A stretch of DNA of 64,000 nucleotides from RHLJ01 sp965247355 (GTDB taxonomy: Bacteria > Bacteroidota > Rhodothermia > Balneolales > Balneolaceae), in assembly GCA_965247355.1 (NCBI GenBank), contig OZ252011.1, positions 1,612,001 to 1,676,000 on the forward strand, in the 5' to 3' direction. This document shows positions 9,382-18,700 of the stretch, piece by piece; within the stretch, counting starts at the first letter, position 1; the number at the start of each line of letters is the position of its first letter. Made by a program: the position numbers and the translations under genes. The notes beneath the pieces were generated by a model. That model searched no databases and was not told the DNA's origin. It saw nothing but the letters and a program-made list of their open reading frames with translations.

Positions 9382-11148
9382 TTACTTAGGATACCTGATA
9401 CTCTCCACCATCTCCTGTACTTCTTCCGGAGGTTCAGGGTAAATCATTCCGATTGCCAGTGAAACGACCAGATTCACAAGCATTCCCAGTGTTCCTATTC
9501 CTTCAGGTGAAATTCCAAACCACCAGTTTTCCGGGGTGTTTAATTCCGGGTAAGCAATTTTGAAAAAGATAATGTAGGATAGTGTGAATAAAAGTCCGGC
9601 TACCATTCCAGCTACTGCTCCCTCTCTGTTCATTTTTTTGTAGAAAATTCCCAAAATGATGGCGGGGAAGAATGACGCCGCAGCCAACCCAAAAGCAATA
9701 GCAACCACCTGAGCCACAAAACCCGGTGGATTAATACCAAAATATCCTGCAACAACCACCGCAACTGCTGCTGCTATTCGGGCATATCGAAGTTCCGCTT
9801 TATCTGAAATATTCGGATTGATTTGTTTCTTGATCAAATCATGAGATACGGAAGTCGATATTACTAATAGCAATCCTGCTGCTGTAGAAAGTGCTGCTGC
9901 CAGCCCCCCTGCAGCAACTAATGCTGCAACCCAGTTTGGGAGACCCGCTATCTCAGGGTTTGCCAATACCATAATATCACGATCTACATATAGTTCATTA
10001 GGTCCTGCGGTGGGTTCGTTAGTAACAAGTACCTGATTGTGTTCTCCGCGTTCAATTTCGAAAAGACCGTCACGCTGGATAGTAGGAGCTCCTACAATAG
10101 CTGCACCGGGCGCATAATTGATAATCCCATCTTCATTTTTATCCACCCAGTTGAGGAGTGCCGTTTCTTCCCAGGTACCAAACCAGGAAGGCATTTCCTC
10201 ATAGGGTTGCTCGCTTACTGTTTCGATTAAATTCACTCTGGAGAAAACAGCAATTGCAGGTGCTGTTGTATATAGAATAGCAATAAAAATGAGTGCATAG
10301 CCTACAGAGATTCGGGCATCTTTAACTTTAGGAACGGTAAAGAAGCGTACAATAACATGAGGTAATCCAGCGGTACCAACCATCAGTGCTACCGTAATAA
10401 AAAAGACATCCTGCATGCTTTTCGTACCTGAAGTATACTCTGCAAATCCAAGCTCTAAATGAAGTTGATCCAGTTTATCCAATAAATACATTCCGGACCC
10501 ATCATTCAGAGTCGATCCAAATCCAACTTGCGGGATCGGACTTCCGGTAAGCTGCATCGAAATAAAGAAAGCAGGCACCATGAAAGCAAATATCAGCACA
10601 CAGTATTGGGCTACCTGTGTATATGTGATTCCTTTCATTCCTCCCAATACTGCATAGAAAAATACAATTGCCATACCGATAATCACTCCCCAGAAAATAT
10701 CCACCTCGAGGAATTTGGAGAATACTAATCCCACACCACGCATTTGTCCCGCTACATAAGTAAAGGAAACAATCAAAGCGCAAACCACAGCTACAGTTCT
10801 GGCAATCTGTGAGTAATAGCGATCACCAATAAAATCCGGTACGGTAAACTTACCGAACTTTCTGAGATACGGAGCTAATAATAACGCCAAAAGCACATAG
10901 CCTCCGGTCCAGCCCATCAGGTACACCGAACCATCGTAGCCCATGAAGGAGATGATTCCAGCCATCGAAAGAAAACTCGCCGCCGACATCCAGTCTGCTG
11001 CCGTGGCCATCCCGTTAGTAAGTGGATTTACTGCTCCTTCCGCAACATAAAATTCACTGGTTGTTCCGGCTTTACTCCAGATTGCAATTCCGATATAAAT
11101 CGAAAAGGTGATGCCAACTAAAATATAGGTCCATACTTGTACATCCAT
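9382..11148 (-). CDS. Sodium:solute symporter, large subunit (ActP-like)
   Basis: A 588-residue integral membrane protein of the sodium:solute symporter family, with about 13 hydrophobic segments and the family motifs ADWMSAASFLSMAG, GWTGGYVLLALLLAPYLRKFG and VPDFIGDRYYS. Closest in type to acetate/monocarboxylate symporters. It contains an extra hydrophilic loop (about 310-390) with many acidic residues. Its ATG overlaps the stop of the upstream DUF4212 gene by one base (TGATG), indicating translational coupling. The pair matches the two-subunit class in which a small DUF4212 protein accompanies the transporter. Substrate is not evident from the sequence. Confidence 0.9.
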   Translation of the reverse strand: MDVQVWTYILVGITFSIYIGIAIWSKAGTTSEFYVAEGAVNPLTNGMATAADWMSAASFLSMAGIISFMGYDGSVYLMGWTGGYVLLALLLAPYLRKFGKFTVPDFIGDRYYSQIARTVAVVCALIVSFTYVAGQMRGVGLVFSKFLEVDIFWGVIIGMAIVFFYAVLGGMKGITYTQVAQYCVLIFAFMVPAFFISMQLTGSPIPQVGFGSTLNDGSGMYLLDKLDQLHLELGFAEYTSGTKSMQDVFFITVALMVGTAGLPHVIVRFFTVPKVKDARISVGYALIFIAILYTTAPAIAVFSRVNLIETVSEQPYEEMPSWFGTWEETALLNWVDKNEDGIINYAPGAAIVGAPTIQRDGLFEIERGEHNQVLVTNEPTAGPNELYVDRDIMVLANPEIAGLPNWVAALVAAGGLAAALSTAAGLLLVISTSVSHDLIKKQINPNISDKAELRYARIAAAVAVVVAGYFGINPPGFVAQVVAIAFGLAAASFFPAIILGIFYKKMNREGAVAGMVAGLLFTLSYIIFFKIAYPELNTPENWWFGISPEGIGTLGMLVNLVVSLAIGMIYPEPPEEVQEMVESIRYPK

Positions 11149-11408
11149 CAGGCATCCTCCTCGTTAACACCATACTTCTTATCCAGTTTATTCATCAGGT
11201 ATACATACACAAAGATGAGAACCACAAAAGTATAAATTGATCCCTGTTGAGCAAACCAGAATCCAAGTTTGAATCCCCCCATGGTAACCTCATTCAAAAT
11301 AGGGGCTAAAAGTATTCCAAAACCATAGGAAACGAGAAACCAAATACTGAGCAGTATTCCCAGATATTTAAGGTTTTCTTTCCAGTAACCGTGTAAATCG
11401 CGATCCAT
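11148..11408 (-). CDS. DUF4212 small subunit of sodium:solute symporter
   Basis: An 86-residue protein with two hydrophobic helices (about 15-35 and 50-72). It has the family signatures YWKENLKYLGILLSIWF, GFKLGFWFAQQGS and a Lys/Asp/Glu-rich tail. DUF4212 proteins are encoded immediately before ActP-like symporters and are thought to be an accessory subunit. Here the stop codon overlaps the symporter start by one base, supporting a two-subunit complex. The divergent neighbour is the aldonate operon, 144 bp away, so the symporter might serve a related substrate, but that is only inference. Confidence 0.88.
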   Translation of the reverse strand: MDRDLHGYWKENLKYLGILLSIWFLVSYGFGILLAPILNEVTMGGFKLGFWFAQQGSIYTFVVLIFVYVYLMNKLDKKYGVNEEDA

Positions 11409-11552
11409 TTTATCTCCAAAAAGTTAACCGGATGAGTATGCAGGTTTTGAATGACCAATGCAAGAAATGATTCCAATTGCTATTTAAAAAAATATGGTTA
11501 GTTTCTTGGTTTGAATCGCTGCCCTCACTCAACCTAACTGATTCATAACCTT

Positions 11553-13274
11553 ATGAGCGACAAAAAGAAACTTCGGAGTACGGAATGGTTCGGACTTAGC
11601 GGAAAAATGGGTTTTACCCACCGCAGCTGGATGCGTAATCAGGGACATCCTGATCACATGTTCAGAGGAAAACCAGTCATCGGAATTTGTAATACCTGGT
11701 CAGATCTAACCCCCTGTAATGCGCACCTTCGCGACTTTGCTGAAATTGTGAAACGAGGCGTGTATGAAGCAGGTGGGTTTCCGCTTGAATTTCCGGTTAC
11801 TTCTCTCGGAGAGATATTGATGAAGCCAAGTACCATGCTCTTCAGAAATCTGGCCAGCATGGATACCGAAGAAACCATTCGCGCCAATCCATTGGACGGA
11901 ATTGTATTGATGACAGGTTGTGATAAAACCACTCCTTCTGTTATCATGGGCGCTGCCAGTGTGGATTTACCCACCCTCGTAGTTCCCGGAGGGCCTATGC
12001 TGAACGGAAAATGGAAAGGAACCGACGTGGGATCAGGAACCCTCACCTGGCAATTGGCAGATCGATTGAAAGAAGGCTCGGTCACAGAAGAAGAAATGGT
12101 CGAAGCCGAATCGTGCATGTCTCGTAGTGCCGGCCATTGTATGACGATGGGAACGGCCTCATCCATGGCTTCAACCGTTGAGGCGCTGGGACTTACTTTA
12201 CCCGGTTTCTCGTCCATTCCCGCTGTTGATTCACGCAAAAAGGTGATGGCACATCTTTCCGGCAACAGGATTGTAGAAATGGTAAATGAAGATCTGAAGC
12301 TTTCACAGATTCTGACCCGTGAAGCTTTTGAAAATGCCATTATGGTGAATTCAGCGATTGGCGGATCTACTAATGTGATTATCCACCTTTTAGCAATTGC
12401 TAATCGCTTAGGTGTTGAATTATCGCTGGATGACTTTGATAAGCTCGGAAGTCACATGCCTTTGCTTGTGAACCTTATGCCTGCCGGTAAGTACCTGATG
12501 GAAGATTTTTATTATGCAGGCGGCCTTCCGGTTGTTCTAAAAGAATTGAAAGAGCATTTAAATAATGATGCAATTACGGTTAATGGAAAATCAATTGGTG
12601 AAAACTCAAAAGAAGCTGAGTGTTATAACCGTGAAGTCATTGCAGAGTTTGATAGCCCATTTCAGAAAGATGCAGGAATTGCTGTACTTCGGGGAAATTT
12701 ATGTGAAGATGGAGGAGTGATTAAACCTTCAGCCGCAACTCCCGAATTGATGAAGCATAAAGGAAAAGCGGTTGTGTTCGAAACTATTGAAGACTATCAC
12801 AGTCGTGTTGATGATCCCGATTTAGAAATTGATGAAAACTCGGTAATGGTCCTCAAAGGAGTTGGTCCCGTAGGTTACCCTGGGATGCCCGAAGTAGGCA
12901 ATATGGTGCTTCCGGAAAAGCTACTGAAGAAAGGTGTCAAAGACCTTGTACGTATATCTGATGGGAGAATGAGCGGTACCGCATATGGTACCGTTGTACT
13001 TCACATAGCCCCGGAATCGACTATTGGAGGAACTCTGGCTTTGGTGCAAAACGGAGATGAAATTGAACTGGATGTCGAAAATCGCAGTCTTACCCTTCAT
13101 GTATCTGACGAAGAACTGGAAAAACGACGTGCAGCCTGGACTCCCCCGGAGCCAATAGCCGATCGGGGATATGCTCACCTTTATATAAACCATGTTGAAC
13201 AAGCTGATAAAGGTTGTGATTTCGACTTTCTGAAAGGCGGATCCGGATCAGAAGTTCAACGGGATTTACACTAA
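11553..13274 (+). CDS. IlvD/Edd-family aldonate dehydratase (L-arabinonate/D-xylonate type)
   Basis: A 573-residue Fe-S dehydratase predicted to convert a pentonate to a 2-keto-3-deoxy-pentonate. Cysteines C55 (SDLTPCN), C123 (TGCDKTTP) and C196 (RSAGHCMTMG) are the likely cluster ligands. The 68/73 spacing and the N-terminus (LRSTEWFG...RSWMRNQGHPDHMF) fit the sugar-acid subgroup, such as the Rhizobium L-arabinonate dehydratase, better than the branched-chain amino acid enzyme IlvD. It is the first gene of an operon with a gluconate-type permease, an FAH-family dehydratase and a semialdehyde dehydrogenase, the same logic as Caulobacter xylD-xylX-xylA. D-xylonate, L-arabinonate or D-arabinonate remain possible substrates. 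Confidence 0.88.
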   Translation: MSDKKKLRSTEWFGLSGKMGFTHRSWMRNQGHPDHMFRGKPVIGICNTWSDLTPCNAHLRDFAEIVKRGVYEAGGFPLEFPVTSLGEILMKPSTMLFRNLASMDTEETIRANPLDGIVLMTGCDKTTPSVIMGAASVDLPTLVVPGGPMLNGKWKGTDVGSGTLTWQLADRLKEGSVTEEEMVEAESCMSRSAGHCMTMGTASSMASTVEALGLTLPGFSSIPAVDSRKKVMAHLSGNRIVEMVNEDLKLSQILTREAFENAIMVNSAIGGSTNVIIHLLAIANRLGVELSLDDFDKLGSHMPLLVNLMPAGKYLMEDFYYAGGLPVVLKELKEHLNNDAITVNGKSIGENSKEAECYNREVIAEFDSPFQKDAGIAVLRGNLCEDGGVIKPSAATPELMKHKGKAVVFETIEDYHSRVDDPDLEIDENSVMVLKGVGPVGYPGMPEVGNMVLPEKLLKKGVKDLVRISDGRMSGTAYGTVVLHIAPESTIGGTLALVQNGDEIELDVENRSLTLHVSDEELEKRRAAWTPPEPIADRGYAHLYINHVEQADKGCDFDFLKGGSGSEVQRDLH

Positions 13275-13287
13275 CCAACTACTCACT

Positions 13288-14628
13288 ATGATTTCCATAG
13301 TACTCTTACTACTCGTTATTATTTTTATAATCGTTTCTACCTCAAGGTGGAACCTGCATCCATTAATTGCACTTATTATCTCAGCTTTCTTTTTCGGGAT
13401 TCTTTCTGGAATGCCCGTCGCAGAAGTTCTGAGTTCAATCACAGAGGGATTTGGTGGAACCGTAGGAGGTGTCGGTTTAATCATCATTCTTGGGATTACC
13501 ATTGGTACTTTTCTTGAGAAATCAGGTGGAGCATTAAAACTTGCCGAAAAGGTACTCGATATTACCGGTAAAAACAGAGTTCACACTGCCAATGCCTTGA
13601 TTGGCTATATAGTATCCATCCCTGTTTTTGCAGATAGTGGTTTTTTGATTCTCTCTTCTCTGAACAAAGCTATGACTAAAAAAGCGAAACTCTCATTTGC
13701 CGGAACGGTAGCAGCTCTTGCTTTGGGATTATCTGCTTCACATGCTTTGGTACCACCTACTCCAGGACCGATCGCAGCAGCCGGATTATTGGATGCTGAT
13801 TTAGGTCTCGTTTTTCTATTCGGAGTTTCCTCAAGTTTATTCGCTTTGGTAATCTGTATTTTCTACGCCAAATACATTGGCAGGAAAATCTACATCGATC
13901 CTGATCAGGAACTAATAACACCGGAAGCTCCATCCGATAAAAAAGAAGTGAAGGCTCCATCCGGACTTAAATCTATTATTCCATTAGTGGTGCCTATTAT
14001 TTTGATCCTGTTTCGGTCTGTGGCTCAATATCCAACAGAACCATTAGGATCCGGTGATTTTATAAATTTTCTGATTTTACTTGGTAACCCTGTGATCGCA
14101 TTATTCATTGGGGCAATACTCTCTCTCAGTTTGCCTGAAAAGCTCGAAAAATCGATGTTAGGCTCTTCGGGTTGGGTTGGTGAAGCCATTAAAGGAGCTG
14201 CTATCATTATCCTGATTACAGGAGCCGGAGGGGCATTAGGTAAAGTTCTCCAGAACTCTGATCTGGGTGCTCTGTTAAGTGAAACTATATCCGGTGCCGG
14301 ACTCGGATTGTTTGTCCCATTCATAATGGCGGCTGCTTTTAAAACAGCTCAAGGTTCTTCCACTGTCGCAATAATAACCACGGCATCAATTATGGCCCCT
14401 TTACTTGCTGATATGGGCTTAGAATCAGCAATGGAAAAAGCTATCGTTGTTTCGGCAATTGGAGCAGGTTCTTTGGTTGTCTCTCACGCCAACGACAGTT
14501 ATTTCTGGGTGGTAACTCAGATGAGTAATTTTGATGTAAATACCGGCTACCGAATTCATTCGGTAGGAACATTAATACTGGGATTCTCCGCATTTTTATT
14601 TTTAAGCGTGATAAACCTTTTTATATAA
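13288..14628 (+). CDS. GntP-family gluconate/aldonate:H+ symporter
   Basis: A 446-residue membrane protein with about 12 transmembrane segments and GntP-family motifs: GGTVGGVGLIIILGITIG, PVFADSGFLIL, ASHALVPPTPGP, FKTAQGSSTVAIITTAS and SHANDSYFWVV. The family imports gluconate and related sugar acids with protons. It begins 13 bp after the dehydratase stop, so it is in the same operon. The context suggests that it imports the aldonate used by the dehydratase, which would bypass the need for a sugar dehydrogenase and lactonase, neither of which is present nearby. Confidence 0.92.
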   Translation: MISIVLLLLVIIFIIVSTSRWNLHPLIALIISAFFFGILSGMPVAEVLSSITEGFGGTVGGVGLIIILGITIGTFLEKSGGALKLAEKVLDITGKNRVHTANALIGYIVSIPVFADSGFLILSSLNKAMTKKAKLSFAGTVAALALGLSASHALVPPTPGPIAAAGLLDADLGLVFLFGVSSSLFALVICIFYAKYIGRKIYIDPDQELITPEAPSDKKEVKAPSGLKSIIPLVVPIILILFRSVAQYPTEPLGSGDFINFLILLGNPVIALFIGAILSLSLPEKLEKSMLGSSGWVGEAIKGAAIIILITGAGGALGKVLQNSDLGALLSETISGAGLGLFVPFIMAAAFKTAQGSSTVAIITTASIMAPLLADMGLESAMEKAIVVSAIGAGSLVVSHANDSYFWVVTQMSNFDVNTGYRIHSVGTLILGFSAFLFLSVINLFI

Positions 14629-14636
14629 AATACATT

Positions 14637-14658
14637 TCATTCTGAGTAATCAGGATGA
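14637..14658. repeat. Intra-operon hairpin resembling a dispersed palindromic element
   Basis: TCATTCTGA and TCAGGATGA flank a GTAA tetraloop, giving a 9-bp stem with one G-U pair. It fills most of the 47-bp gap between the permease and the FAH-family gene. The CAGGATGA end is shared with the element at 63878-63885. It may be a small repeat or an RNA processing or stability element. Confidence 0.45.
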
Positions 14659-14675
14659 CTGCACAAATGAATTGA

Positions 14676-15515
14676 TTGAAAATGATAATCTATAAAACCA
14701 CCGAAGGCATTCTGATTGAGGAAGAGACTCAATTCTTTCTGGTTAAAGAGTCCTGGGATCATTTTGTTAATGATGACAATCTTTATCAAAAGTTGAAAAC
14801 AATAACTGATTCAGGTGGTGGGGTTGGAAATGGCAAAAAGCTCCTCGAAAACAACCTCCTCCCTCCTATTGGAAATCAGGAAATCTGGGCTTCGGGAGTA
14901 ACGTATTATCGTAGCAGGGAAGCACGAATAGATGAGTCAAAAGATGCCGGAGGCGGCGATTTCTATGATCGGGTCTATGAAGCAGACCGACCGGAATTAT
15001 TTTTTAAATCTACTGCTCACCGAGCGGTTGGATCGGGACAAAATGTGAGAATCCGCAAAGATTCAGATTGGAATGTTCCTGAACCTGAGCTTACTCTTTT
15101 CATCAATTCTTCCGGGAAAATAGTTGGATATACTGCCGGTAATGATATGAGCTCCAGAGATATTGAAGGTGCAAATCCTCTTTACCTTCCTCAGGCAAAA
15201 ACCTACGATAAATCCGCCGCTATCGGACCCGGTATTTATGTCCCGGAACTACCCATTTCTTCAGAAACTACAATCACTCTGGAGATTCTCAGAGATAGTA
15301 ATCTTGCATTTAAAGATAGTATTGAGATAAACCAGATCAAGAGGAAGTTTACTGATTTAGTAGAATTTTTGTACAGGGAATCAAGTTTTCCGAATGGTTG
15401 TTTTTTGATGACAGGAACAGGTATTGTGCCTCCAAATGACTTTACTCTTGAATCCGGAGATGAAATCAGGATTACTATCGAACACATCGGAACATTGACA
15501 AACTTTGTAGAATGA
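14676..15515 (+). CDS. FAH-family 2-keto-3-deoxy-pentonate dehydratase
   Basis: A 279-residue fumarylacetoacetate-hydrolase-fold protein. The predicted Mg2+ ligands are E136 and E138 (VPEPELTLF) and D157 (GNDMSSRDIEG). This arrangement matches 2-keto-3-deoxy-arabinonate dehydratase of the archaeal pentose pathway and XylX-type proteins more than true fumarylacetoacetases. The expected reaction is loss of water to give 2-oxoglutarate semialdehyde, which the downstream aldehyde dehydrogenase would oxidise. The stop overlaps the next start by 4 bp (ATGA), evidence of coupling. Function is inferred from family plus operon. Confidence 0.82.
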   Translation: MKMIIYKTTEGILIEEETQFFLVKESWDHFVNDDNLYQKLKTITDSGGGVGNGKKLLENNLLPPIGNQEIWASGVTYYRSREARIDESKDAGGGDFYDRVYEADRPELFFKSTAHRAVGSGQNVRIRKDSDWNVPEPELTLFINSSGKIVGYTAGNDMSSRDIEGANPLYLPQAKTYDKSAAIGPGIYVPELPISSETTITLEILRDSNLAFKDSIEINQIKRKFTDLVEFLYRESSFPNGCFLMTGTGIVPPNDFTLESGDEIRITIEHIGTLTNFVE

Positions 15516-17092
15516 TACTCACAGGAAAAAACCTCATCGGGAATCAGGAATCAGCCAAAGGAAGTGTAAGCTTTCAGGCTAAAAACCCTTCTGATGGGAG
15601 CTATTTAGAAACGCACTTTTGTGAAGCTACTCCAGAAGAAATCTCTACGGCAGTTCAAAAAGCAAGTGCTGCTTTTTCAGTATATAGAAAGCTTTCTGCT
15701 GAGGAAAAAGCTTCCTTTCTTGTAGCAATTGGAGATGAATTGCTGGAACTCGGTGATGCTTTAATTGACCGATGTATGGCTGAAACTGCATTACCTTCAG
15801 CCCGTTTAAACGGCGAACGAATGAGAACCGTGAATCAGCTGAGGATGTTTGCTGATTTAGTACGGGAAGGTTCCTGGGTAAATGCACGAATTGACACCGC
15901 AATTCCGGATCGTAATCCATTACCTAAACCCGATATTCGTCAAATGCAGAAAGCCCTTGGACCTGTTGGTGTATTTGGCGCCAGCAACTTCCCCCTGGCT
16001 TTTTCTGTAGCCGGTGGTGATACTGCATCTGCACTTGCTGCTGGCTGTCCTGTTGTTGTTAAAGCACACCCTCTTCATCCCGGAACTTCTGAGTTGGTAG
16101 GTAAAGCCATTTTAAAAGCAGCTGAAAAAACCCGTATGCCTGACGGTATTTTTTCTTTGGTTCAGGGTGCATCTGTACAAGTTGGAATGGATTTGGTCAA
16201 TCATCCCGGAATTACTGCCATCGGATTTACAGGATCATTCAAAGGTGGTAAAGCACTCTTCGATGCCGCAAATCGACGACCGGTACCAATTCCTGTTTTT
16301 GCTGAAATGGGTAGTTCAAATCCTGTTTTTCTACTTCCCGGTGCTTTAAAAGAACGTAATGAACAAATAGCCACTGGTTTAGCGGGCTCTGTAAGTCTAG
16401 GGGTTGGCCAGTTTTGTACAAATCCTGGATTAGTAATCAGCCAGAAATCATCCGACACTGACAGCTTCCTTCATACACTTAAAAATTCTATTGCTGAGCA
16501 GTCCGGAGGAACTATGCTATCTGAAGGAATCCGAAATAGCTACGACTCAGGAACTAATCATCTTTCCAATACCTCAGGAGTCTCGTTATTAAGCAAAAGT
16601 AAGGCTGATGAAAATTCCGTTTCAAGTAATGTCTTTACAACTGATACAGAAACATTCTTAGCCAACAAAGAACTCTCTAAAGAAGTATTTGGACCATCTA
16701 CTCTTCATGTATCCAGCTCTTCGAAAGAAGAAGTTCTCCGAATTGCTGAAGACCTGGAAGGTCATTTAACAGCGACCATTCATGGTACTGAAGATGATCT
16801 CGAAGAATATGCTGATCTGGTCGAAATCCTTGAACAGAAAGTTGGGCGCATTATTTTTAATGGGTTTCCAACCGGAGTTGAAGTTTGTCACTCCATGCAT
16901 CATGGTGGTCCATTTCCGGCGACTACCGCTCCGAATACTACATCGGTTGGAACAACGGCAATCTACCGCTTCACCAAGCCGGTTTGTTATCAGGATTTCC
17001 CCAATGAAGCCTTACCCGTTGAACTGAGAAATGAGAATGCCTTAAATATTCAACGTTTGGTTGACGGTAAGTACGAACGAAAACCAATCTAA
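15512..17092 (+). CDS. 2-oxoglutarate semialdehyde dehydrogenase (aldehyde dehydrogenase family)
   Basis: A 526-residue NAD(P)+-dependent aldehyde dehydrogenase. Catalytic residues are visible: N159 in GASNFPLAF, E265 in FAEMGSSNP and the nucleophile C302 in GQFCTNPG. PVVVKAHPLHPGTS and the 526-residue length are typical of the alpha-ketoglutaric-semialdehyde dehydrogenase subgroup rather than of 480-500-residue succinate-semialdehyde enzymes. It would complete the Weimberg-type route by forming 2-oxoglutarate. The gene overlaps the FAH-family gene by 4 bp. Confidence 0.88.
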   Translation: MILTGKNLIGNQESAKGSVSFQAKNPSDGSYLETHFCEATPEEISTAVQKASAAFSVYRKLSAEEKASFLVAIGDELLELGDALIDRCMAETALPSARLNGERMRTVNQLRMFADLVREGSWVNARIDTAIPDRNPLPKPDIRQMQKALGPVGVFGASNFPLAFSVAGGDTASALAAGCPVVVKAHPLHPGTSELVGKAILKAAEKTRMPDGIFSLVQGASVQVGMDLVNHPGITAIGFTGSFKGGKALFDAANRRPVPIPVFAEMGSSNPVFLLPGALKERNEQIATGLAGSVSLGVGQFCTNPGLVISQKSSDTDSFLHTLKNSIAEQSGGTMLSEGIRNSYDSGTNHLSNTSGVSLLSKSKADENSVSSNVFTTDTETFLANKELSKEVFGPSTLHVSSSSKEEVLRIAEDLEGHLTATIHGTEDDLEEYADLVEILEQKVGRIIFNGFPTGVEVCHSMHHGGPFPATTAPNTTSVGTTAIYRFTKPVCYQDFPNEALPVELRNENALNIQRLVDGKYERKPI

Positions 17093-17102
17093 TGCTCAAC
17101 TC

Positions 17103-17822
17103 ATGAAAACAATCACAAGAAAATCAGAGGTTCGCTCAGAGCTTGAAACTTGTGCATTGGTTTTCAAAAAATCAGGTTTGGATGCATTGGTTAAGGAAGT
17201 TCATCAACGGTTACTACTTAATAAGATTAAATTTCCTCTTCTTGAATTTGCTACAACTGAACTTTCTGAACTGATTCCTGATGAAGAACAACTAGATTTT
17301 TGTGATAAAATTGAACGCTTTCAAACGATTGGTGGAAATGTAATTCTGGGTATTATACTTCAATTAAGACTTAAAGCTCACCTTGAACAAAGCTTTGAAA
17401 AAGCCGCTGAATATATTTCCAATTCTGAAGAATGGTACGTGAGCGATATTATCGGTGAACGAGTGTTTGGGTTTGCTCTTCTTACATGGCCGGATCCTGT
17501 TCTTCCGGTGCTACAAGATTATGCCAATCACAAAAATAACATGTTTATGCGTTCTACAGGAGCGGGAATGCATTACGCTATTAAAAAAGGTCTTCCTAAA
17601 AAGTTTGCCAAGCCCGTATTTGAGCTGTTACTAAGTAAAGCTTCCATTACCGATTATCAGGCTAAACGTGGAATCGGGTGGGCAGCTAAAACGATGGCTC
17701 GTTTCCATCCTGATGTGGTGAACCGATATAAAGATGAAATTGAAGCTAAAGAAACAGGCCAATGGTTTCGAACTAAAGTTCGTATTGGGCTTGGGAGGCA
17801 TCGGTATGATCAGAGAAATTGA
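17103..17822 (+). CDS. AlkD-like DNA alkylation repair protein (HEAT-like repeats)
   Basis: I choose the ATG at 17103 (MKTITRKSE) over an in-frame TTG at 17061 that would lie inside the previous gene. The 239-residue protein is almost entirely helical and fits the DNA_alkylation/AlkD family, which removes alkylated bases using HEAT-like repeats. Residues equivalent to the AlkD active-site group are visible: W111 and D115 (WYVSD), R150 (MRSTG) and W193 (KRGIGWAAK), compared with W109, D113, R148 and W187 of Bacillus cereus AlkD. The 3' end overlaps the radical SAM gene by 17 bp. It begins 10 bp after the aldehyde dehydrogenase stop, so it may be read through from the sugar-acid operon. Confidence 0.75.
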   Translation: MKTITRKSEVRSELETCALVFKKSGLDALVKEVHQRLLLNKIKFPLLEFATTELSELIPDEEQLDFCDKIERFQTIGGNVILGIILQLRLKAHLEQSFEKAAEYISNSEEWYVSDIIGERVFGFALLTWPDPVLPVLQDYANHKNNMFMRSTGAGMHYAIKKGLPKKFAKPVFELLLSKASITDYQAKRGIGWAAKTMARFHPDVVNRYKDEIEAKETGQWFRTKVRIGLGRHRYDQRN

Positions 17823-18693
17823 GGTAACTTCGGTTCTAAACCGAAAGAAAAAGCGGGACTCCTGGTTTCTGGATGAATATACCTTCAATCCATACAGTAG
17901 CTGTTCGTTTAATTGTTTGTATTGCTACATCCGGGGAAGCAAGTATGGTGAAAATCTTGCTGATACACTTTCGGTCAAAATAAATGCGCTTGAGTTACTG
18001 GATCGCCAGATGTTTAACCGAGCTAAGAAAAATGAACAAGGTTTTGTGGTAATTGCTTCTGCAACCGATCCTTACCTCTCTATCGAAAAGGAATATGAAA
18101 TTACCCGTGGCGCACTTGAATTAGCTCTTAAACATCGGTTTCCGATTCATATAATTACAAAATCCGGATTGGTTGAAAGGGATTTCGAATTGCTTCATCA
18201 AATCGATAAAGAAGCAAAGCTGCCCGCTCATTTAAAAGACTCTTTGGGAAGAGGGACTTTAATTACCTTCTCGTTTTCAACTCTTGATGACCGAATCGGT
18301 AGAATTTTTGAATCAGGAGCACCTCCACCTTCTGTTCGTTTAGATGCACTCACCCTGGCAAGAAAAGAAGGCTTTGAAAGCGGAGTGAGTATGATGCCCC
18401 TTATACCTTACATCACCGATACTACTGAAAGTCTGAATGCTATGTTTTCTGCATTTAAAGAAGCGAATGCAAGCTATGTGATGCCGGCAACCATTACCCT
18501 TTGGGGAAATGGCAAAGCAGACAGCAAGACTTTGATGATGAAAACTATTGCTAAACATTTTCCTGAGTTGCTTCCCAAATATGAGAAGTTCTTCTCAAAC
18601 AGCGATCAAATGCCACGGTACTATCAGGATGCTTTTTATAAAAAGATGAAAGAGCTATCCGTAGAATTTGAGCTTCCCGATCGAGTTATTTAA
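17806..18693 (+). CDS. SPL-family radical SAM protein
   Basis: The start at 17806 (MIREIEVTS) is preferred because GGGAGG lies just upstream at suitable spacing; a longer open frame upstream lies mostly inside the preceding gene. The 295-residue protein carries the radical SAM cysteines C33, C37 and C40 in CSFNCLYCY. ASATDPYLSIEKEYEITRG, IITKSGLVERD and FSFSTLDD are typical of the COG1533/SplB-related group (Rv2578c-like). Spore photoproduct lyase is the best-known member, but most relatives have no known reaction. The 17-bp overlap with an AlkD-like gene suggests a linked role, possibly in nucleic acid repair. Confidence 0.85.
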   Translation: MIREIEVTSVLNRKKKRDSWFLDEYTFNPYSSCSFNCLYCYIRGSKYGENLADTLSVKINALELLDRQMFNRAKKNEQGFVVIASATDPYLSIEKEYEITRGALELALKHRFPIHIITKSGLVERDFELLHQIDKEAKLPAHLKDSLGRGTLITFSFSTLDDRIGRIFESGAPPPSVRLDALTLARKEGFESGVSMMPLIPYITDTTESLNAMFSAFKEANASYVMPATITLWGNGKADSKTLMMKTIAKHFPELLPKYEKFFSNSDQMPRYYQDAFYKKMKELSVEFELPDRVI

Positions 18694-18700
18694 TCCTGGT

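Noticed and set aside
11654..12340. 228-codon minus-strand frame opposite the dehydratase gene
   Set aside because: Shadow frame; the plus strand encodes a conserved IlvD/Edd enzyme with intact cysteine ligands.
17061..17102. TTG start that would lengthen the AlkD-like gene
   Set aside because: It overlaps the end of the aldehyde dehydrogenase gene; the ATG at 17103 gives a normal family start.
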